A stretch of DNA of 8,241 bases from Candidatus Nanopelagicaceae bacterium (GTDB taxonomy: Bacteria > Actinomycetota > Actinomycetes > Nanopelagicales > Nanopelagicaceae): contig CANLFL010000028.1 of NCBI GenBank assembly GCA_947489825.1, forward strand, positions 1-8,241. Reading direction: 5' to 3'. Positions 1-5,990 of this stretch are shown one piece after another. Position 1 is the first letter of the stretch; every line of letters starts with the position of its first letter. The notes beneath the pieces were generated by a model. The model ran no database searches. It worked only from the letters and a program-made list of their open reading frames with translations, and was not told where the DNA came from. Both the position numbers and the translations under genes were made by a program.

Positions 1-1043
1 CTCGCTTTGCCTCTGGATTATTTTCTGGAAAACTCGTTGATAAATTTGGTGAGCGCACAGTCTTTGCAGTCGGAGTTGCATTCGTCGCACTCTCAGTTGG
101 CGCATGCGGCATAGCCCAGAGCTACAACCAGCTTCTCTTCTTCCGCGCAGCAGGTGGCCTCGGTTCCTCCATGTTCTCAGTCGCTGCAAGCTCAGTTATT
201 TTGCGCTCAGTAAGTGATGCTCAACGCGGCCACGCTATGTCTGTCTATAACGGCTCGTTCTTACTCGGTGCCATTGCAGGTCCTGCAATCGGTGGGGGAC
301 TTGCTGCTATTTCATTACGCGCACCATTCTTTGTCTATGCCATCGCACTCTCTGCCGCAGGCATAGTCGGATTCTTCTTCTTTACTAGCGAACATCTACA
401 AGCACCAAAAAGGAGTGAGGAGAAGAAAGTTGCGATGTCACTTAAAGATGCTTTCGCACTTAAGGGGTATCGCTACGCACTCATCATTACCTTTGTAGCA
501 AGCTGGGTTATCTTCGGTGTGCGCACATCAATCTTGCCGCTCTTTATTACCGAACAACTTAAATCAACTGCTGCAGTTGTTGGTTGGGGATTTACTATCT
601 CTGCCGTCATTCAAGGAACACTGATCTTGCGTGCAGGAAGACTTTCAGATGAACGTGGACGAAGATTTGTTCTCATTGTGGGAACCATAATTTCCTTTAT
701 CGGCGTCGTTATCATGACGCTCACCCTCAACCCACTGATGTTCTTCTTATCTATGGCAATTATTGGCCTTGGTAACGCTTTTCTAGCCAGTGCTCCTGCC
801 ACGGTTGTCGGCGACCTCATTGAAGGTAAGGGCGGACAAGTCATCGCTCTATTCCAGATGGCAGGCGATGCCGGAATGATCGTAGGCCCTGTTGTCGTTG
901 GCTTTGTTGCAGATCATTACGGATACCGCGCAGCCTTTGGCCTCAGCGGTTTGGTTTTCTGTATTGCAATAGTGCTCTCAATAAAGATGCCCGAGACTCG
1001 TAAGTCCCGGGCATCTCATGAAATTATTGAACCGCTGAATTAA
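1..1043 (+). CDS. Major facilitator superfamily transporter, DHA1-like antiporter (5'-truncated by window edge)
   Basis: The reading frame is open from base 3 and runs 346 codons to TAA; the ATG at 171 is internal, because transporter sequence continues upstream of it. In visible-residue numbering, the family loop motif A (G-x-L-x-D-x-x-G-x-R) is at 9-18, between helices 2 and 3, so roughly 55-65 residues are missing at the N terminus. A motif C-like G-x-x-x-GP-x-x-GG lies near 89-98 in helix 5, which is typical of proton-driven drug/metabolite antiporters. A charged central loop (about 128-150) follows, then a second motif A copy (GRLSDERGRR, about 212-221) between helices 8 and 9. The protein is an inner-membrane secondary transporter; the substrate cannot be read from sequence. 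It is convergent with the Bax-inhibitor-like gene, and its last codons encode that gene's probable terminator. Family assignment is firm; efflux rather than uptake is inferred from motif C. Confidence 0.9.
   Translation, partial: RFASGLFSGKLVDKFGERTVFAVGVAFVALSVGACGIAQSYNQLLFFRAAGGLGSSMFSVAASSVILRSVSDAQRGHAMSVYNGSFLLGAIAGPAIGGGLAAISLRAPFFVYAIALSAAGIVGFFFFTSEHLQAPKRSEEKKVAMSLKDAFALKGYRYALIITFVASWVIFGVRTSILPLFITEQLKSTAAVVGWGFTISAVIQGTLILRAGRLSDERGRRFVLIVGTIISFIGVVIMTLTLNPLMFFLSMAIIGLGNAFLASAPATVVGDLIEGKGGQVIALFQMAGDAGMIVGPVVVGFVADHYGYRAAFGLSGLVFCIAIVLSIKMPETRKSRASHEIIEPLN
980..1016 (-). terminator. Intrinsic terminator of the YccA/Bax-inhibitor gene, inside the end of the MFS gene
   Basis: The hairpin lies 23 nt past the minus-strand stop codon at 1040. 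Read on the minus strand, arms AGATGCCCG and CGGGCATCT pair over 9 bp, then a G·U wobble, then GACT/AGTC. This gives a continuous 14-bp stem closed by a TACG (UNCG-type) tetraloop and followed by TTTATT. On the plus strand the same positions give an A·C mismatch, a CGTA loop and no T tract, so the minus direction is favoured. The plus-strand bases encode the hydrophilic C-terminal tail of the transporter. Confidence 0.75.
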
Positions 1044-1825
1044 TCGTTTCCGCGAAGGATTGCGATTAAGCGAAGCATTTCAAGGTAGAGCCAGACAAGT
1101 GTGACCATCAAACCAAATGCTGCGCGCCAAGATTCAACCTGTGGCACGCCAGCTTTGATTGCGCGATCTATCTGATCTAGATCCATCACGATAAAGAGTG
1201 AAGCAAGTACAACTCCACCTGCTGCAAGAATCAAGCCGAGTCCACTGACTCCGTAAAGTCCGCCAGGTGTACCGGTAAAGCTTGCAATGATGCTGACAAG
1301 TGCAAGACCGAGGTAACCGATCATCGCGCCAAACATCACGCGCTGGAACTTAGGAGTTACACGAATACGTCCGCTGCGGTATGCAAAGAGCATTCCACCG
1401 AATGCACAGAGTGTTGCAAGTACAGCTTGGCTCGCAATACCTGGGTATACAGCTTCAAAATAACTTGTGATTGTTCCAAGGAATAGACCTTGGAATGCTG
1501 CGTATGCAACAACGAGTGCTGGACGAATTGTCTTACTAAATGTGTTGACCATGCTCAGAGCAAAGCCACCGATCATGCCGAGCAGAAGCGCTCCGCCACC
1601 GAGATTTGCATTCCATGCATATGCACCAACGACTAGAAGAACAGCAAAGAGGGAAGCAGTCTTAACGACAACATCTTCCATTGTCATGCGACCTGTCTGC
1701 ACTGATGATGCAGATGGCGCTGAGAATGTCTCTTCTAAAGTCTGTGTTGGAACACCTTGTGAATCCATACGAGCAAAACCTTTGCCCGAGAATGAACGCG
1801 CTAGGACTGGATTAGAACTCTTCAC
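1040..1825 (-). CDS. Bax inhibitor-1/YccA family integral membrane protein
   Basis: A 261-residue protein with a polar N-terminal tail (1-50) and seven hydrophobic segments, at about 52-71, 76-95, 102-122, 131-149, 163-183, 193-213 and 237-257. The family pattern is visible in FIVMDLDQID (211-220) and in the last helix (YLEMLRLIAIL). Members are BI-1/TMBIM-like membrane proteins; some act as calcium or ion leak channels or modulate membrane proteases, but the bacterial role is poorly defined. I chose the GTG at 1825: AAAGG lies 8 nt upstream, and the resulting N terminus KSSNPV resembles actinobacterial homologues. The GTG at 1834 sits inside that ribosome-binding sequence and is unlikely. 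The gene stands alone, tail to tail with the transporter, the two stops sharing TTAA at 1040-1043. Family confidence is high; function is unresolved. Confidence 0.9.
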   Translation of the reverse strand: MKSSNPVLARSFSGKGFARMDSQGVPTQTLEETFSAPSASSVQTGRMTMEDVVVKTASLFAVLLVVGAYAWNANLGGGALLLGMIGGFALSMVNTFSKTIRPALVVAYAAFQGLFLGTITSYFEAVYPGIASQAVLATLCAFGGMLFAYRSGRIRVTPKFQRVMFGAMIGYLGLALVSIIASFTGTPGGLYGVSGLGLILAAGGVVLASLFIVMDLDQIDRAIKAGVPQVESWRAAFGLMVTLVWLYLEMLRLIAILRGND

Positions 1826-1831
1826 GTAAAG

Positions 1832-1839
1832 CACCTTTC
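1832..1839 (-). promoter_or_regulatory. Ribosome-binding site that decides the start of the YccA-like gene
   Basis: The minus strand reads GAAAGGTG here. AAAGG is 8 nt from the GTG at 1825, normal spacing. The alternative GTG at 1834 overlaps this sequence and so cannot use it. Confidence 0.6.
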
Positions 1840-1847
1840 ATAATGCC

Positions 1848-1889
1848 TTGGGAATACCTGAACTTGCACTCCCAATTCTAGGGCTAGAA
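1848..1889 (-). promoter_or_regulatory. Two adjacent inverted repeats in the leader of the YccA-like gene
   Basis: The 133-bp gap between the aldehyde dehydrogenase stop and the YccA-like start holds two symmetric elements. TTCTAG-GG-CTAGAA (1876-1889) is a 6+2+6 palindrome whose centre is too tight for an RNA hairpin, so a protein-binding site is more plausible. Next to it, TTGGGA (1848-1853) and TCCCAA (1870-1875) form an inverted repeat with a 16-nt spacer. The minus-strand hexamer TAGAAT at 1880-1875 matches a -10 box in 5 of 6 positions and overlaps the first palindrome, but no good -35 box is seen at 16-18 nt. I cannot name a regulator. Confidence 0.3.
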
Positions 1890-1958
1890 CTTTTGCCTAG
1901 TAGGTGCGATGCGAGTCAGACCGACCCTTAACCAGTCATTTCGAGCCTGTCAGAGTTC

Positions 1959-3380
1959 CTATCTGCCGTTAATTCGGGCGCTGTTGAGTTCTGGAGCTCC
2001 ATCTTGCAATACAGGCGAGAGATAGTTCTGTGGGAAATTTTGATAGGTAATCGGTCTACGAAAACGCAGGATCGCCTTTGCTCCAACCGATGTAAATAAT
2101 GGGTTGGTGGAAGCCGGATACGGGCCACCATGTTGCATTGCCCATGTCACCGCTAATCCAGTTGGCCATTGATTCCACACAATTCGGCCACTAATACGTT
2201 CCACAATTGAGATCAATTGCGTGAGAACCATTGGATCACCTTCGATGGCATGGATTCCACTGGTGAGGGTGCCAGAGAATGATTCTGCGACTCTTAGCAA
2301 TTCATCAGTATCGGCGCAGTCAACAACTACTGCAGTCGGTCCAAACACCTCACGTCGCGCACTTTCTCCTGCAGCAAGGAAATCTTTTCCAGAAATTGTG
2401 TAGACAGATACATTCGTATCTCCACCAGCAGGATTTTGGGCAACTAGCTTCATTCCCGGTACTTGCGCTGTTTCATCACGATTTCTATCGTGTAACTTCA
2501 CGATGTTGGAATTGAGTAGCTTCTGTGCAGGTGCTGCTGACACAAGTGTCGCCAGCTCAGCGTTAATTTGGCTAGCGCCATCGACAATTAAGAATCCGGG
2601 CTTAGTGCAGAACTGTCCTGCTCCCATAGTGATTGAACCTAGAAATCCTTCAGCAGTCTCTTTCGCTTTTTCGGATGCCATTGAACGAGTAACGAAAACT
2701 GGATTCAGGCCACCTAACTCGCCATAAAACGGAATTGGAATTTCGCGCTTGTTGGATGCATCAAAGAGCGCGCGTCCACCATGTGTAGATCCCGTAAATG
2801 CAATTGCGGCGGTAAGTGGATGTTCAACAAGAGCCATTCCCGCTTCAAAATCTTCGACGAGAGATATAAGACCAGCTGGTGCACCGGCCTTCTGTGCTGC
2901 AGCGATCATGATCTCGCCAACCATCCGAGATACGCGTGGATGTCCTGGGTTTACCTTGATTACAACTGCGCACCCTGCAGCAAGAGCTGCAGCTGTATCG
3001 CCTCCCGCTACACCGAATGCAAATGGAAAGTTACTTGCACCAAAGACTCCAACAACTCCAAGCGAAGTTGTCTTAAGGCGTAAGTCTGGACGTGGTGGAG
3101 TAAGTGAAGAGTCTGCGTGATCAATTGTTATATCTAAGTAAGTTCGATCTTCCACCGCACGAGCCATGAGGCGTAACTGGCCAGTTGTTCGTCCTACTTC
3201 ACCAGTAAGACGTGCCTCAGGAAGATTGGTCTCCTCCATCGCAACAGGAACAAGGTCAGCTTTAGCTTGATCGAGAGCATTCGCGATTGATTCAAGGAGT
3301 GCAACAATCTTTGCGCTATCCCAGTCACGAATCTGTAACCAGGCAGCATGGGCATTTCTTACTTGTCTATCGACTGTCAT
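1959..3380 (-). CDS. Alpha-ketoglutarate-semialdehyde (2,5-dioxovalerate) dehydrogenase, NAD(P)-dependent
   Basis: A 473-residue aldehyde dehydrogenase. It would oxidise 2,5-dioxopentanoate to 2-oxoglutarate in the cytoplasm. Visible landmarks are the oxyanion-site Asn117 in GASNFPFAF, Lys142 in the cofactor region, FTGS at 195-198, the general base Glu221 in YGELGG, the nucleophile Cys258 in GAGQFCTKP, and EVFGP at 344-348. The stretches NFPFAFGVAGGDTAAALAAG, PIPFYGELGGLNPVF, WPTGLAV-x-WAM-x-HGGPYPAST and the C-terminal RRPITYQNFP are hallmarks of the semialdehyde dehydrogenases of sugar-acid and hydroxyproline pathways rather than of betaine-type enzymes. The ATG at 3380 has AGGGA 6 nt upstream. 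The gene starts 16 nt after the dehydratase stop, so the two are very likely co-transcribed and act in sequence. Subfamily call is strong; the cofactor (NADP or NAD) is not decided by sequence. Confidence 0.88.
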   Translation of the reverse strand: MTVDRQVRNAHAAWLQIRDWDSAKIVALLESIANALDQAKADLVPVAMEETNLPEARLTGEVGRTTGQLRLMARAVEDRTYLDITIDHADSSLTPPRPDLRLKTTSLGVVGVFGASNFPFAFGVAGGDTAAALAAGCAVVIKVNPGHPRVSRMVGEIMIAAAQKAGAPAGLISLVEDFEAGMALVEHPLTAAIAFTGSTHGGRALFDASNKREIPIPFYGELGGLNPVFVTRSMASEKAKETAEGFLGSITMGAGQFCTKPGFLIVDGASQINAELATLVSAAPAQKLLNSNIVKLHDRNRDETAQVPGMKLVAQNPAGGDTNVSVYTISGKDFLAAGESARREVFGPTAVVVDCADTDELLRVAESFSGTLTSGIHAIEGDPMVLTQLISIVERISGRIVWNQWPTGLAVTWAMQHGGPYPASTNPLFTSVGAKAILRFRRPITYQNFPQNYLSPVLQDGAPELNSARINGR

Positions 3381-3396
3381 GTTAATTCCCTAAGCC

Positions 3397-4218
3397 TCAG
3401 GAGACCAGAACAACAGGATTATTGAGTTGGCCAAGAACTCCACCGTCAATTTTTACAACGTCACCTTCATGAAGGGTGAAATCAGCAGATGGAACAATTC
3501 CAGTACCGGTAAAAAGCATTGCACCATGAGGCATCGGAAGCGTGCGAAATAGCCAATCAACAAGTTCAGTAAATCCACGCTTCATCTCCCCGCTAGAAGA
3601 TGCACCGGCGAGGACTTCTGCGCCATTGCGCTCAACAGAGAGAGTGAATGGAAATACTGCTTCAGAAATTTCCCACGATGGAATAATGAAACTTCCAATC
3701 GTGCAAGACTTTTCATAAGACTTAGCTTGTGGAAGATAGAGAGTGTTCTCGCCTTCAATTGAACGCGAACTCATATCGTTTCCGAGGGTGTATCCAAAGA
3801 TTTCCTGCTGTGAATTAACAACTAAAACTGCCTCTGCCTCAGGTACATCCCACCCAGAATCACGACGAATACCAACTGGTTCGCCATTAGGAACTACTCG
3901 CCATCCAACAGTCTTGTAGAAAACCTCTGGCCGATCAGCGTCATAAACTCTGCTGTATAGATCAGGAATCTCAGACTCTTCCATGCGACCTACTTTGCTA
4001 CGTAGGTAAGTAACACCGCACGCCCATACTTCTTGATAAGGATCTATCGGTGCTACCAAATGGGCTGGTGCTTTCACGAAAGTACTTGCTGCCTCAATAA
4101 TCGAGCGAGCTTCTTTTATCTCCATTGACAATAAATCGGTGAGTGAATGCTTAATCGAGAAGAACTCTCCATTGTGCTCAACTAGCAAACCATCGTTATT
4201 TTTATAGATTCTTCTCAT
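3397..4218 (-). CDS. Fumarylacetoacetase-fold 2-keto-3-deoxypentonate (arabinonate/xylonate) dehydratase
   Basis: A 273-residue member of the fumarylacetoacetate hydrolase superfamily. The core shows CGVTYLRSK (67-75), RVYDADRPEVFYK (90-102), the metal-binding pair Glu127 and Glu129 in VPEAEA, Asp148 in LGNDMSSR, a conserved Lys166 in LPQAK, and FTGTGIVP (236-243). The E-x-E-x18-D spacing fits the magnesium site of archaeal 2-keto-3-deoxy-D-arabinonate dehydratase, as I recall that enzyme. The inferred reaction is 2-keto-3-deoxypentonate to 2,5-dioxopentanoate plus water, feeding the dehydrogenase encoded directly downstream. The pairing is the main reason to prefer a dehydratase over other fold members such as acylpyruvases or deoxy-fuconate hydrolases. 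The ATG at 4218 has AGGA 7 nt upstream. The stereochemistry of the substrate is unknown, and the earlier pathway enzymes are not in the window. Confidence 0.82.
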   Translation of the reverse strand: MRRIYKNNDGLLVEHNGEFFSIKHSLTDLLSMEIKEARSIIEAASTFVKAPAHLVAPIDPYQEVWACGVTYLRSKVGRMEESEIPDLYSRVYDADRPEVFYKTVGWRVVPNGEPVGIRRDSGWDVPEAEAVLVVNSQQEIFGYTLGNDMSSRSIEGENTLYLPQAKSYEKSCTIGSFIIPSWEISEAVFPFTLSVERNGAEVLAGASSSGEMKRGFTELVDWLFRTLPMPHGAMLFTGTGIVPSADFTLHEGDVVKIDGGVLGQLNNPVVLVS

Positions 4219-4225
4219 GTTGGAA

Positions 4226-4229
4226 TCCT
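4226..4229 (-). promoter_or_regulatory. Ribosome-binding site of the dehydratase gene
   Basis: The minus strand reads AGGA, 7 nt before the ATG at 4218. It supports that start and lies between the palindrome and the coding region. Confidence 0.5.
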
Positions 4230-4235
4230 ACTGAG

Positions 4236-4247
4236 ATCGTATACGAT
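4236..4247. promoter_or_regulatory. Perfect 12-bp palindrome ATCGTATACGAT, candidate GntR-family operator
   Basis: ATCGTA-TACGAT is a perfect inverted repeat 17 nt before the dehydratase start, between that gene and the tRNA. The T-x-GTATAC-x-A core resembles sites bound by FadR-subfamily GntR repressors, many of which control sugar-acid catabolism (for example UxuR/ExuR-type sites with GGTATACC). A bound protein here would overlap the probable promoter or initiation region, fitting repression relieved by a pathway intermediate. No GntR gene is in the window, so the link is inferred from motif and location. Confidence 0.6.
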
Positions 4248-4287
4248 TTAAAAGAAATCTGAGTTTCTAATTTGAATTTACTTGTAG

Positions 4288-4360
4288 TGCCCTCGGTGGG
4301 GGTCGAACCCACACTTGGAGGATTTTAAGTCCTCTGCCTCTGCCGTTGGGCTACGAGGGC
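4288..4360 (-). tRNA. tRNA with anticodon TAA (leucine, UUA), short variable loop
   Basis: The minus strand folds into a 73-nt cloverleaf. The acceptor stem is GCCCTCG with CGAGGGC (7 bp), followed by discriminator A. The D arm is GCC/GGC (3 bp, with a C·A at the fourth position) and the loop contains GG. The anticodon stem GAGGA/TCCTC encloses loop CTTAAAA with anticodon TAA. The variable loop is CAAGT. The T arm GTGGG/CCCAC has loop TTCGACC. CCA is not encoded, and there is no intron. The A discriminator fits leucine, but the 5-nt variable loop is class I, whereas bacterial leucine tRNAs normally carry a long class II arm. It lies 21 nt after the uracil-DNA glycosylase stop, so it may be processed from that transcript. 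Confidence 0.9.
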
Positions 4361-4381
4361 CATGTACGAGTGGGAAGTCTA

Positions 4382-5107
4382 CTATCCAATACCTGCAGCT
4401 TTTGCAGCCTGCTTAATCACCTTATCGAGCATTGCTTTGGTGAGTTTTCCAGTAAATGTATTTTGTTGGCTTGGATGATACGAGCCAATGATCGTGATCT
4501 TTTTATCTCCATCTTTAAATGTGACCTTGGCACCGTGTGCAAATTTAGTCGTTTCGATCTCATGACCTAACTGGCGGAGAGTTGAAATAGTTGCCTGCCA
4601 TGCAAAAGAACCGAGTGCAAGGTATGCGTTTGTAGTTTTGCTTGCTAAAGAAAACTCGTGAGTTAGAAATGGTGCACAGGTGTGGCGTTCTTCGGTGCTT
4701 GGTTTGTTATCTGGGGGTGCGCATCTGACGGCACAAGCTATGCGGGTATCTTTCAGTTCTTGCCCATCTTTGATTGAAGCGCTCGTCGGAATCTTTGCAA
4801 TTCCGTTGCGATGAAGTGATCCATAGAGCCAATCCCCTGAACTATCTCCAGTGAAAATACGGCCTGTTCTATTTGCACCGTGGGCACCAGGGGCAAGACC
4901 GATAATCATTAGCTTAGGTTTATCGCTGCCAAATGATGGGACAGGCTTTCCCCAATACTTTTCATTTTCATATGCCTTACGTTTTGTGACAGCTACTTCT
5001 TCGCGCCATTGAACAAGACGTGGACAAGCAGTGCAGGCAATGATCTCTTTATTGAGAAGTGGGAGAGTTTTTGCCGAACTACTTGGCAAGAGACCAGGCC
5101 ATTCCAT
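4382..5107 (-). CDS. udgB: Uracil-DNA glycosylase, family 5 (UdgB-like, iron-sulfur)
   Basis: A 241-residue uracil-DNA glycosylase that would remove uracil, and by family analogy hypoxanthine and other deaminated bases, from DNA as the first step of base-excision repair. Cys25-x2-Cys28 (CTACPRL), Cys129 (VRCAPPDNKP) and Cys144 fit the four ligands of a 4Fe-4S cluster. Motif A is GLAPGAHGANRTGR (70-83), with Ala rather than Glu after Leu, and motif B is HPSQQN (211-216); this combination indicates family 5 rather than family 4. The frame stays open to a GTG at 5146, but I prefer the ATG at 5107, which still overlaps the 3' end of ppx by 29 nt. Neither start has a good ribosome-binding site, so translation is probably coupled to ppx. 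Its position between ppx and the tRNA ties a DNA-repair gene to a housekeeping cluster. Confidence 0.9.
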   Translation of the reverse strand: MEWPGLLPSSSAKTLPLLNKEIIACTACPRLVQWREEVAVTKRKAYENEKYWGKPVPSFGSDKPKLMIIGLAPGAHGANRTGRIFTGDSSGDWLYGSLHRNGIAKIPTSASIKDGQELKDTRIACAVRCAPPDNKPSTEERHTCAPFLTHEFSLASKTTNAYLALGSFAWQATISTLRQLGHEIETTKFAHGAKVTFKDGDKKITIIGSYHPSQQNTFTGKLTKAMLDKVIKQAAKAAGIG

Positions 5108-5990
5108 CGAGGATATCTGATTCAGATGCAATGAATTCAGTGGCACCTGTGGCGCGCATGATGCGAGAAAGAACGAGTGTTCCGGCAGAGATCACATCTA
5201 TGCGACCTGGGTGCATATAACCAAGTGCTGCACGTTGATCATGTGTGCTGGAAAGAAACATCCTTGATGCAGAATGCACTTTCTCTGCAGCAATTCGTGA
5301 GAGATGGATTGCATATCGATCATAGGTAGGTAGATCGAGTGCGGCTGCAGCAACCGTTGTGGCAGTGCCAGCAACTGCGATCAAAGTCTTTGCGGCAGTG
5401 ATGGGAACAATCTTTGCAGCTTGGGCAATAGCTTCATCAATGTCTTCAGTGGCCGATGCGACTTGTCCGCTATCTGGCAGATCGTGAGTGAAGTGACGCT
5501 CAGACATACGTACGCATCCGATATTGACACTCTTTGCGAATTCGACTTTATCGGTGCCAAAAACAAACTCTGTAGATCCTCCGCCAATATCGATGACGAG
5601 AAAGGGTCCATCAGATGGTGGAAGATCTCGCGTTGCACCAAGGAATGAGAGTGATGCTTCTTCTTCACCAGAGATAACTTCTGGGCGCACACCAAGGCGT
5701 TCGAAGACGCCTTCGATAAAGAGATCGCGGTTGGTGGCATCACGAGTGGCACTTGTGGCACAGAAGCGAATCTTTTCAACTCCGCGCTTTGCAATCTCTG
5801 CGGCATAGAGATCAACTGCAGCCAGTGTACGAGAGATTGCATCGGGGTGGAACTGTCCTGTCTTATCAACGCCTTGTCCGAGGCGAACAACTTCCATGAG
5901 ACGTGTGACTTCGCGGAATGAATCACCTTCGATATCTGCAATCAGTAAGCGAATGGAGTTGGTTCCGCAATCAATAGCTGCTACTCGCAT
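5079..5990 (-). CDS. ppx: Exopolyphosphatase / guanosine pentaphosphatase, Ppx/GppA family (short form)
   Basis: A 303-residue member of the ASKHA phosphotransferase fold. Phosphate-binding loop 1 is DCGTNSIRLL (7-16), the catalytic glutamate lies in SGEEEA (107-112), loop 2 is DIGGGSTE (134-141), and a further nucleotide/phosphate loop VAGTATTV is at 206-213. It would release phosphate from inorganic polyphosphate or remove the terminal phosphate of pppGpp. It has only the two N-terminal domains, about 300 residues against about 500 in E. coli Ppx/GppA; this short form is usual in actinobacteria. I start it at the ATG at 5990 (GGAAG 8 nt upstream, N terminus MRVAAIDCGTNS) rather than the upstream GTG at 6008. 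It overlaps the DUF501 gene by 10 nt, so translational coupling is likely. Family assignment is firm; substrate preference is not determined. Confidence 0.93.
   Translation of the reverse strand: MRVAAIDCGTNSIRLLIADIEGDSFREVTRLMEVVRLGQGVDKTGQFHPDAISRTLAAVDLYAAEIAKRGVEKIRFCATSATRDATNRDLFIEGVFERLGVRPEVISGEEEASLSFLGATRDLPPSDGPFLVIDIGGGSTEFVFGTDKVEFAKSVNIGCVRMSERHFTHDLPDSGQVASATEDIDEAIAQAAKIVPITAAKTLIAVAGTATTVAAAALDLPTYDRYAIHLSRIAAEKVHSASRMFLSSTHDQRAALGYMHPGRIDVISAGTLVLSRIMRATGATEFIASESDILDGMAWSLAK

Noticed and set aside
171..1043. The ATG at 171 as the start of the transporter gene
   Set aside because: The same frame continues upstream to the window edge with clear transporter sequence, including loop motif A, so the gene is truncated by the window and this Met is internal.
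1467..1829. Plus-strand open frames opposite the YccA-like gene and opposite the dehydrogenase (for example 2503-2727 and 2749-3120)
   Set aside because: They are antisense to well-supported genes, have low-complexity composition and no recognisable domain or ribosome-binding site.
1884..1958. A terminator after the aldehyde dehydrogenase gene
   Set aside because: The best stem (GACTGG with TCGGTC) relies on two G·U pairs and has no T tract, so no terminator is called.
3..4218. The transporter as uptake system of the keto-deoxypentonate pair
   Set aside because: It is on the opposite strand with an unrelated gene between, and motif C suggests an antiporter; a functional link has no support here.
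4253..4268. Small hairpin AGAAA/TTTCT followed by TTTT, as a terminator after the tRNA
   Set aside because: Only five A/T-rich pairs, too weak to call a terminator although its position is suitable; it may just be A/T-rich promoter DNA of the dehydratase gene.
4288..4360. An attachment site or integrated element at the tRNA 3' end
   Set aside because: No repeat of the tRNA 3' end, no integrase, and ordinary genes on both sides.
5381..5941. A 186-codon minus-strand open frame inside ppx
   Set aside because: It is an alternate frame of a gene with intact catalytic motifs; the peptide is Ser/Leu/Gln-rich with no family resemblance.
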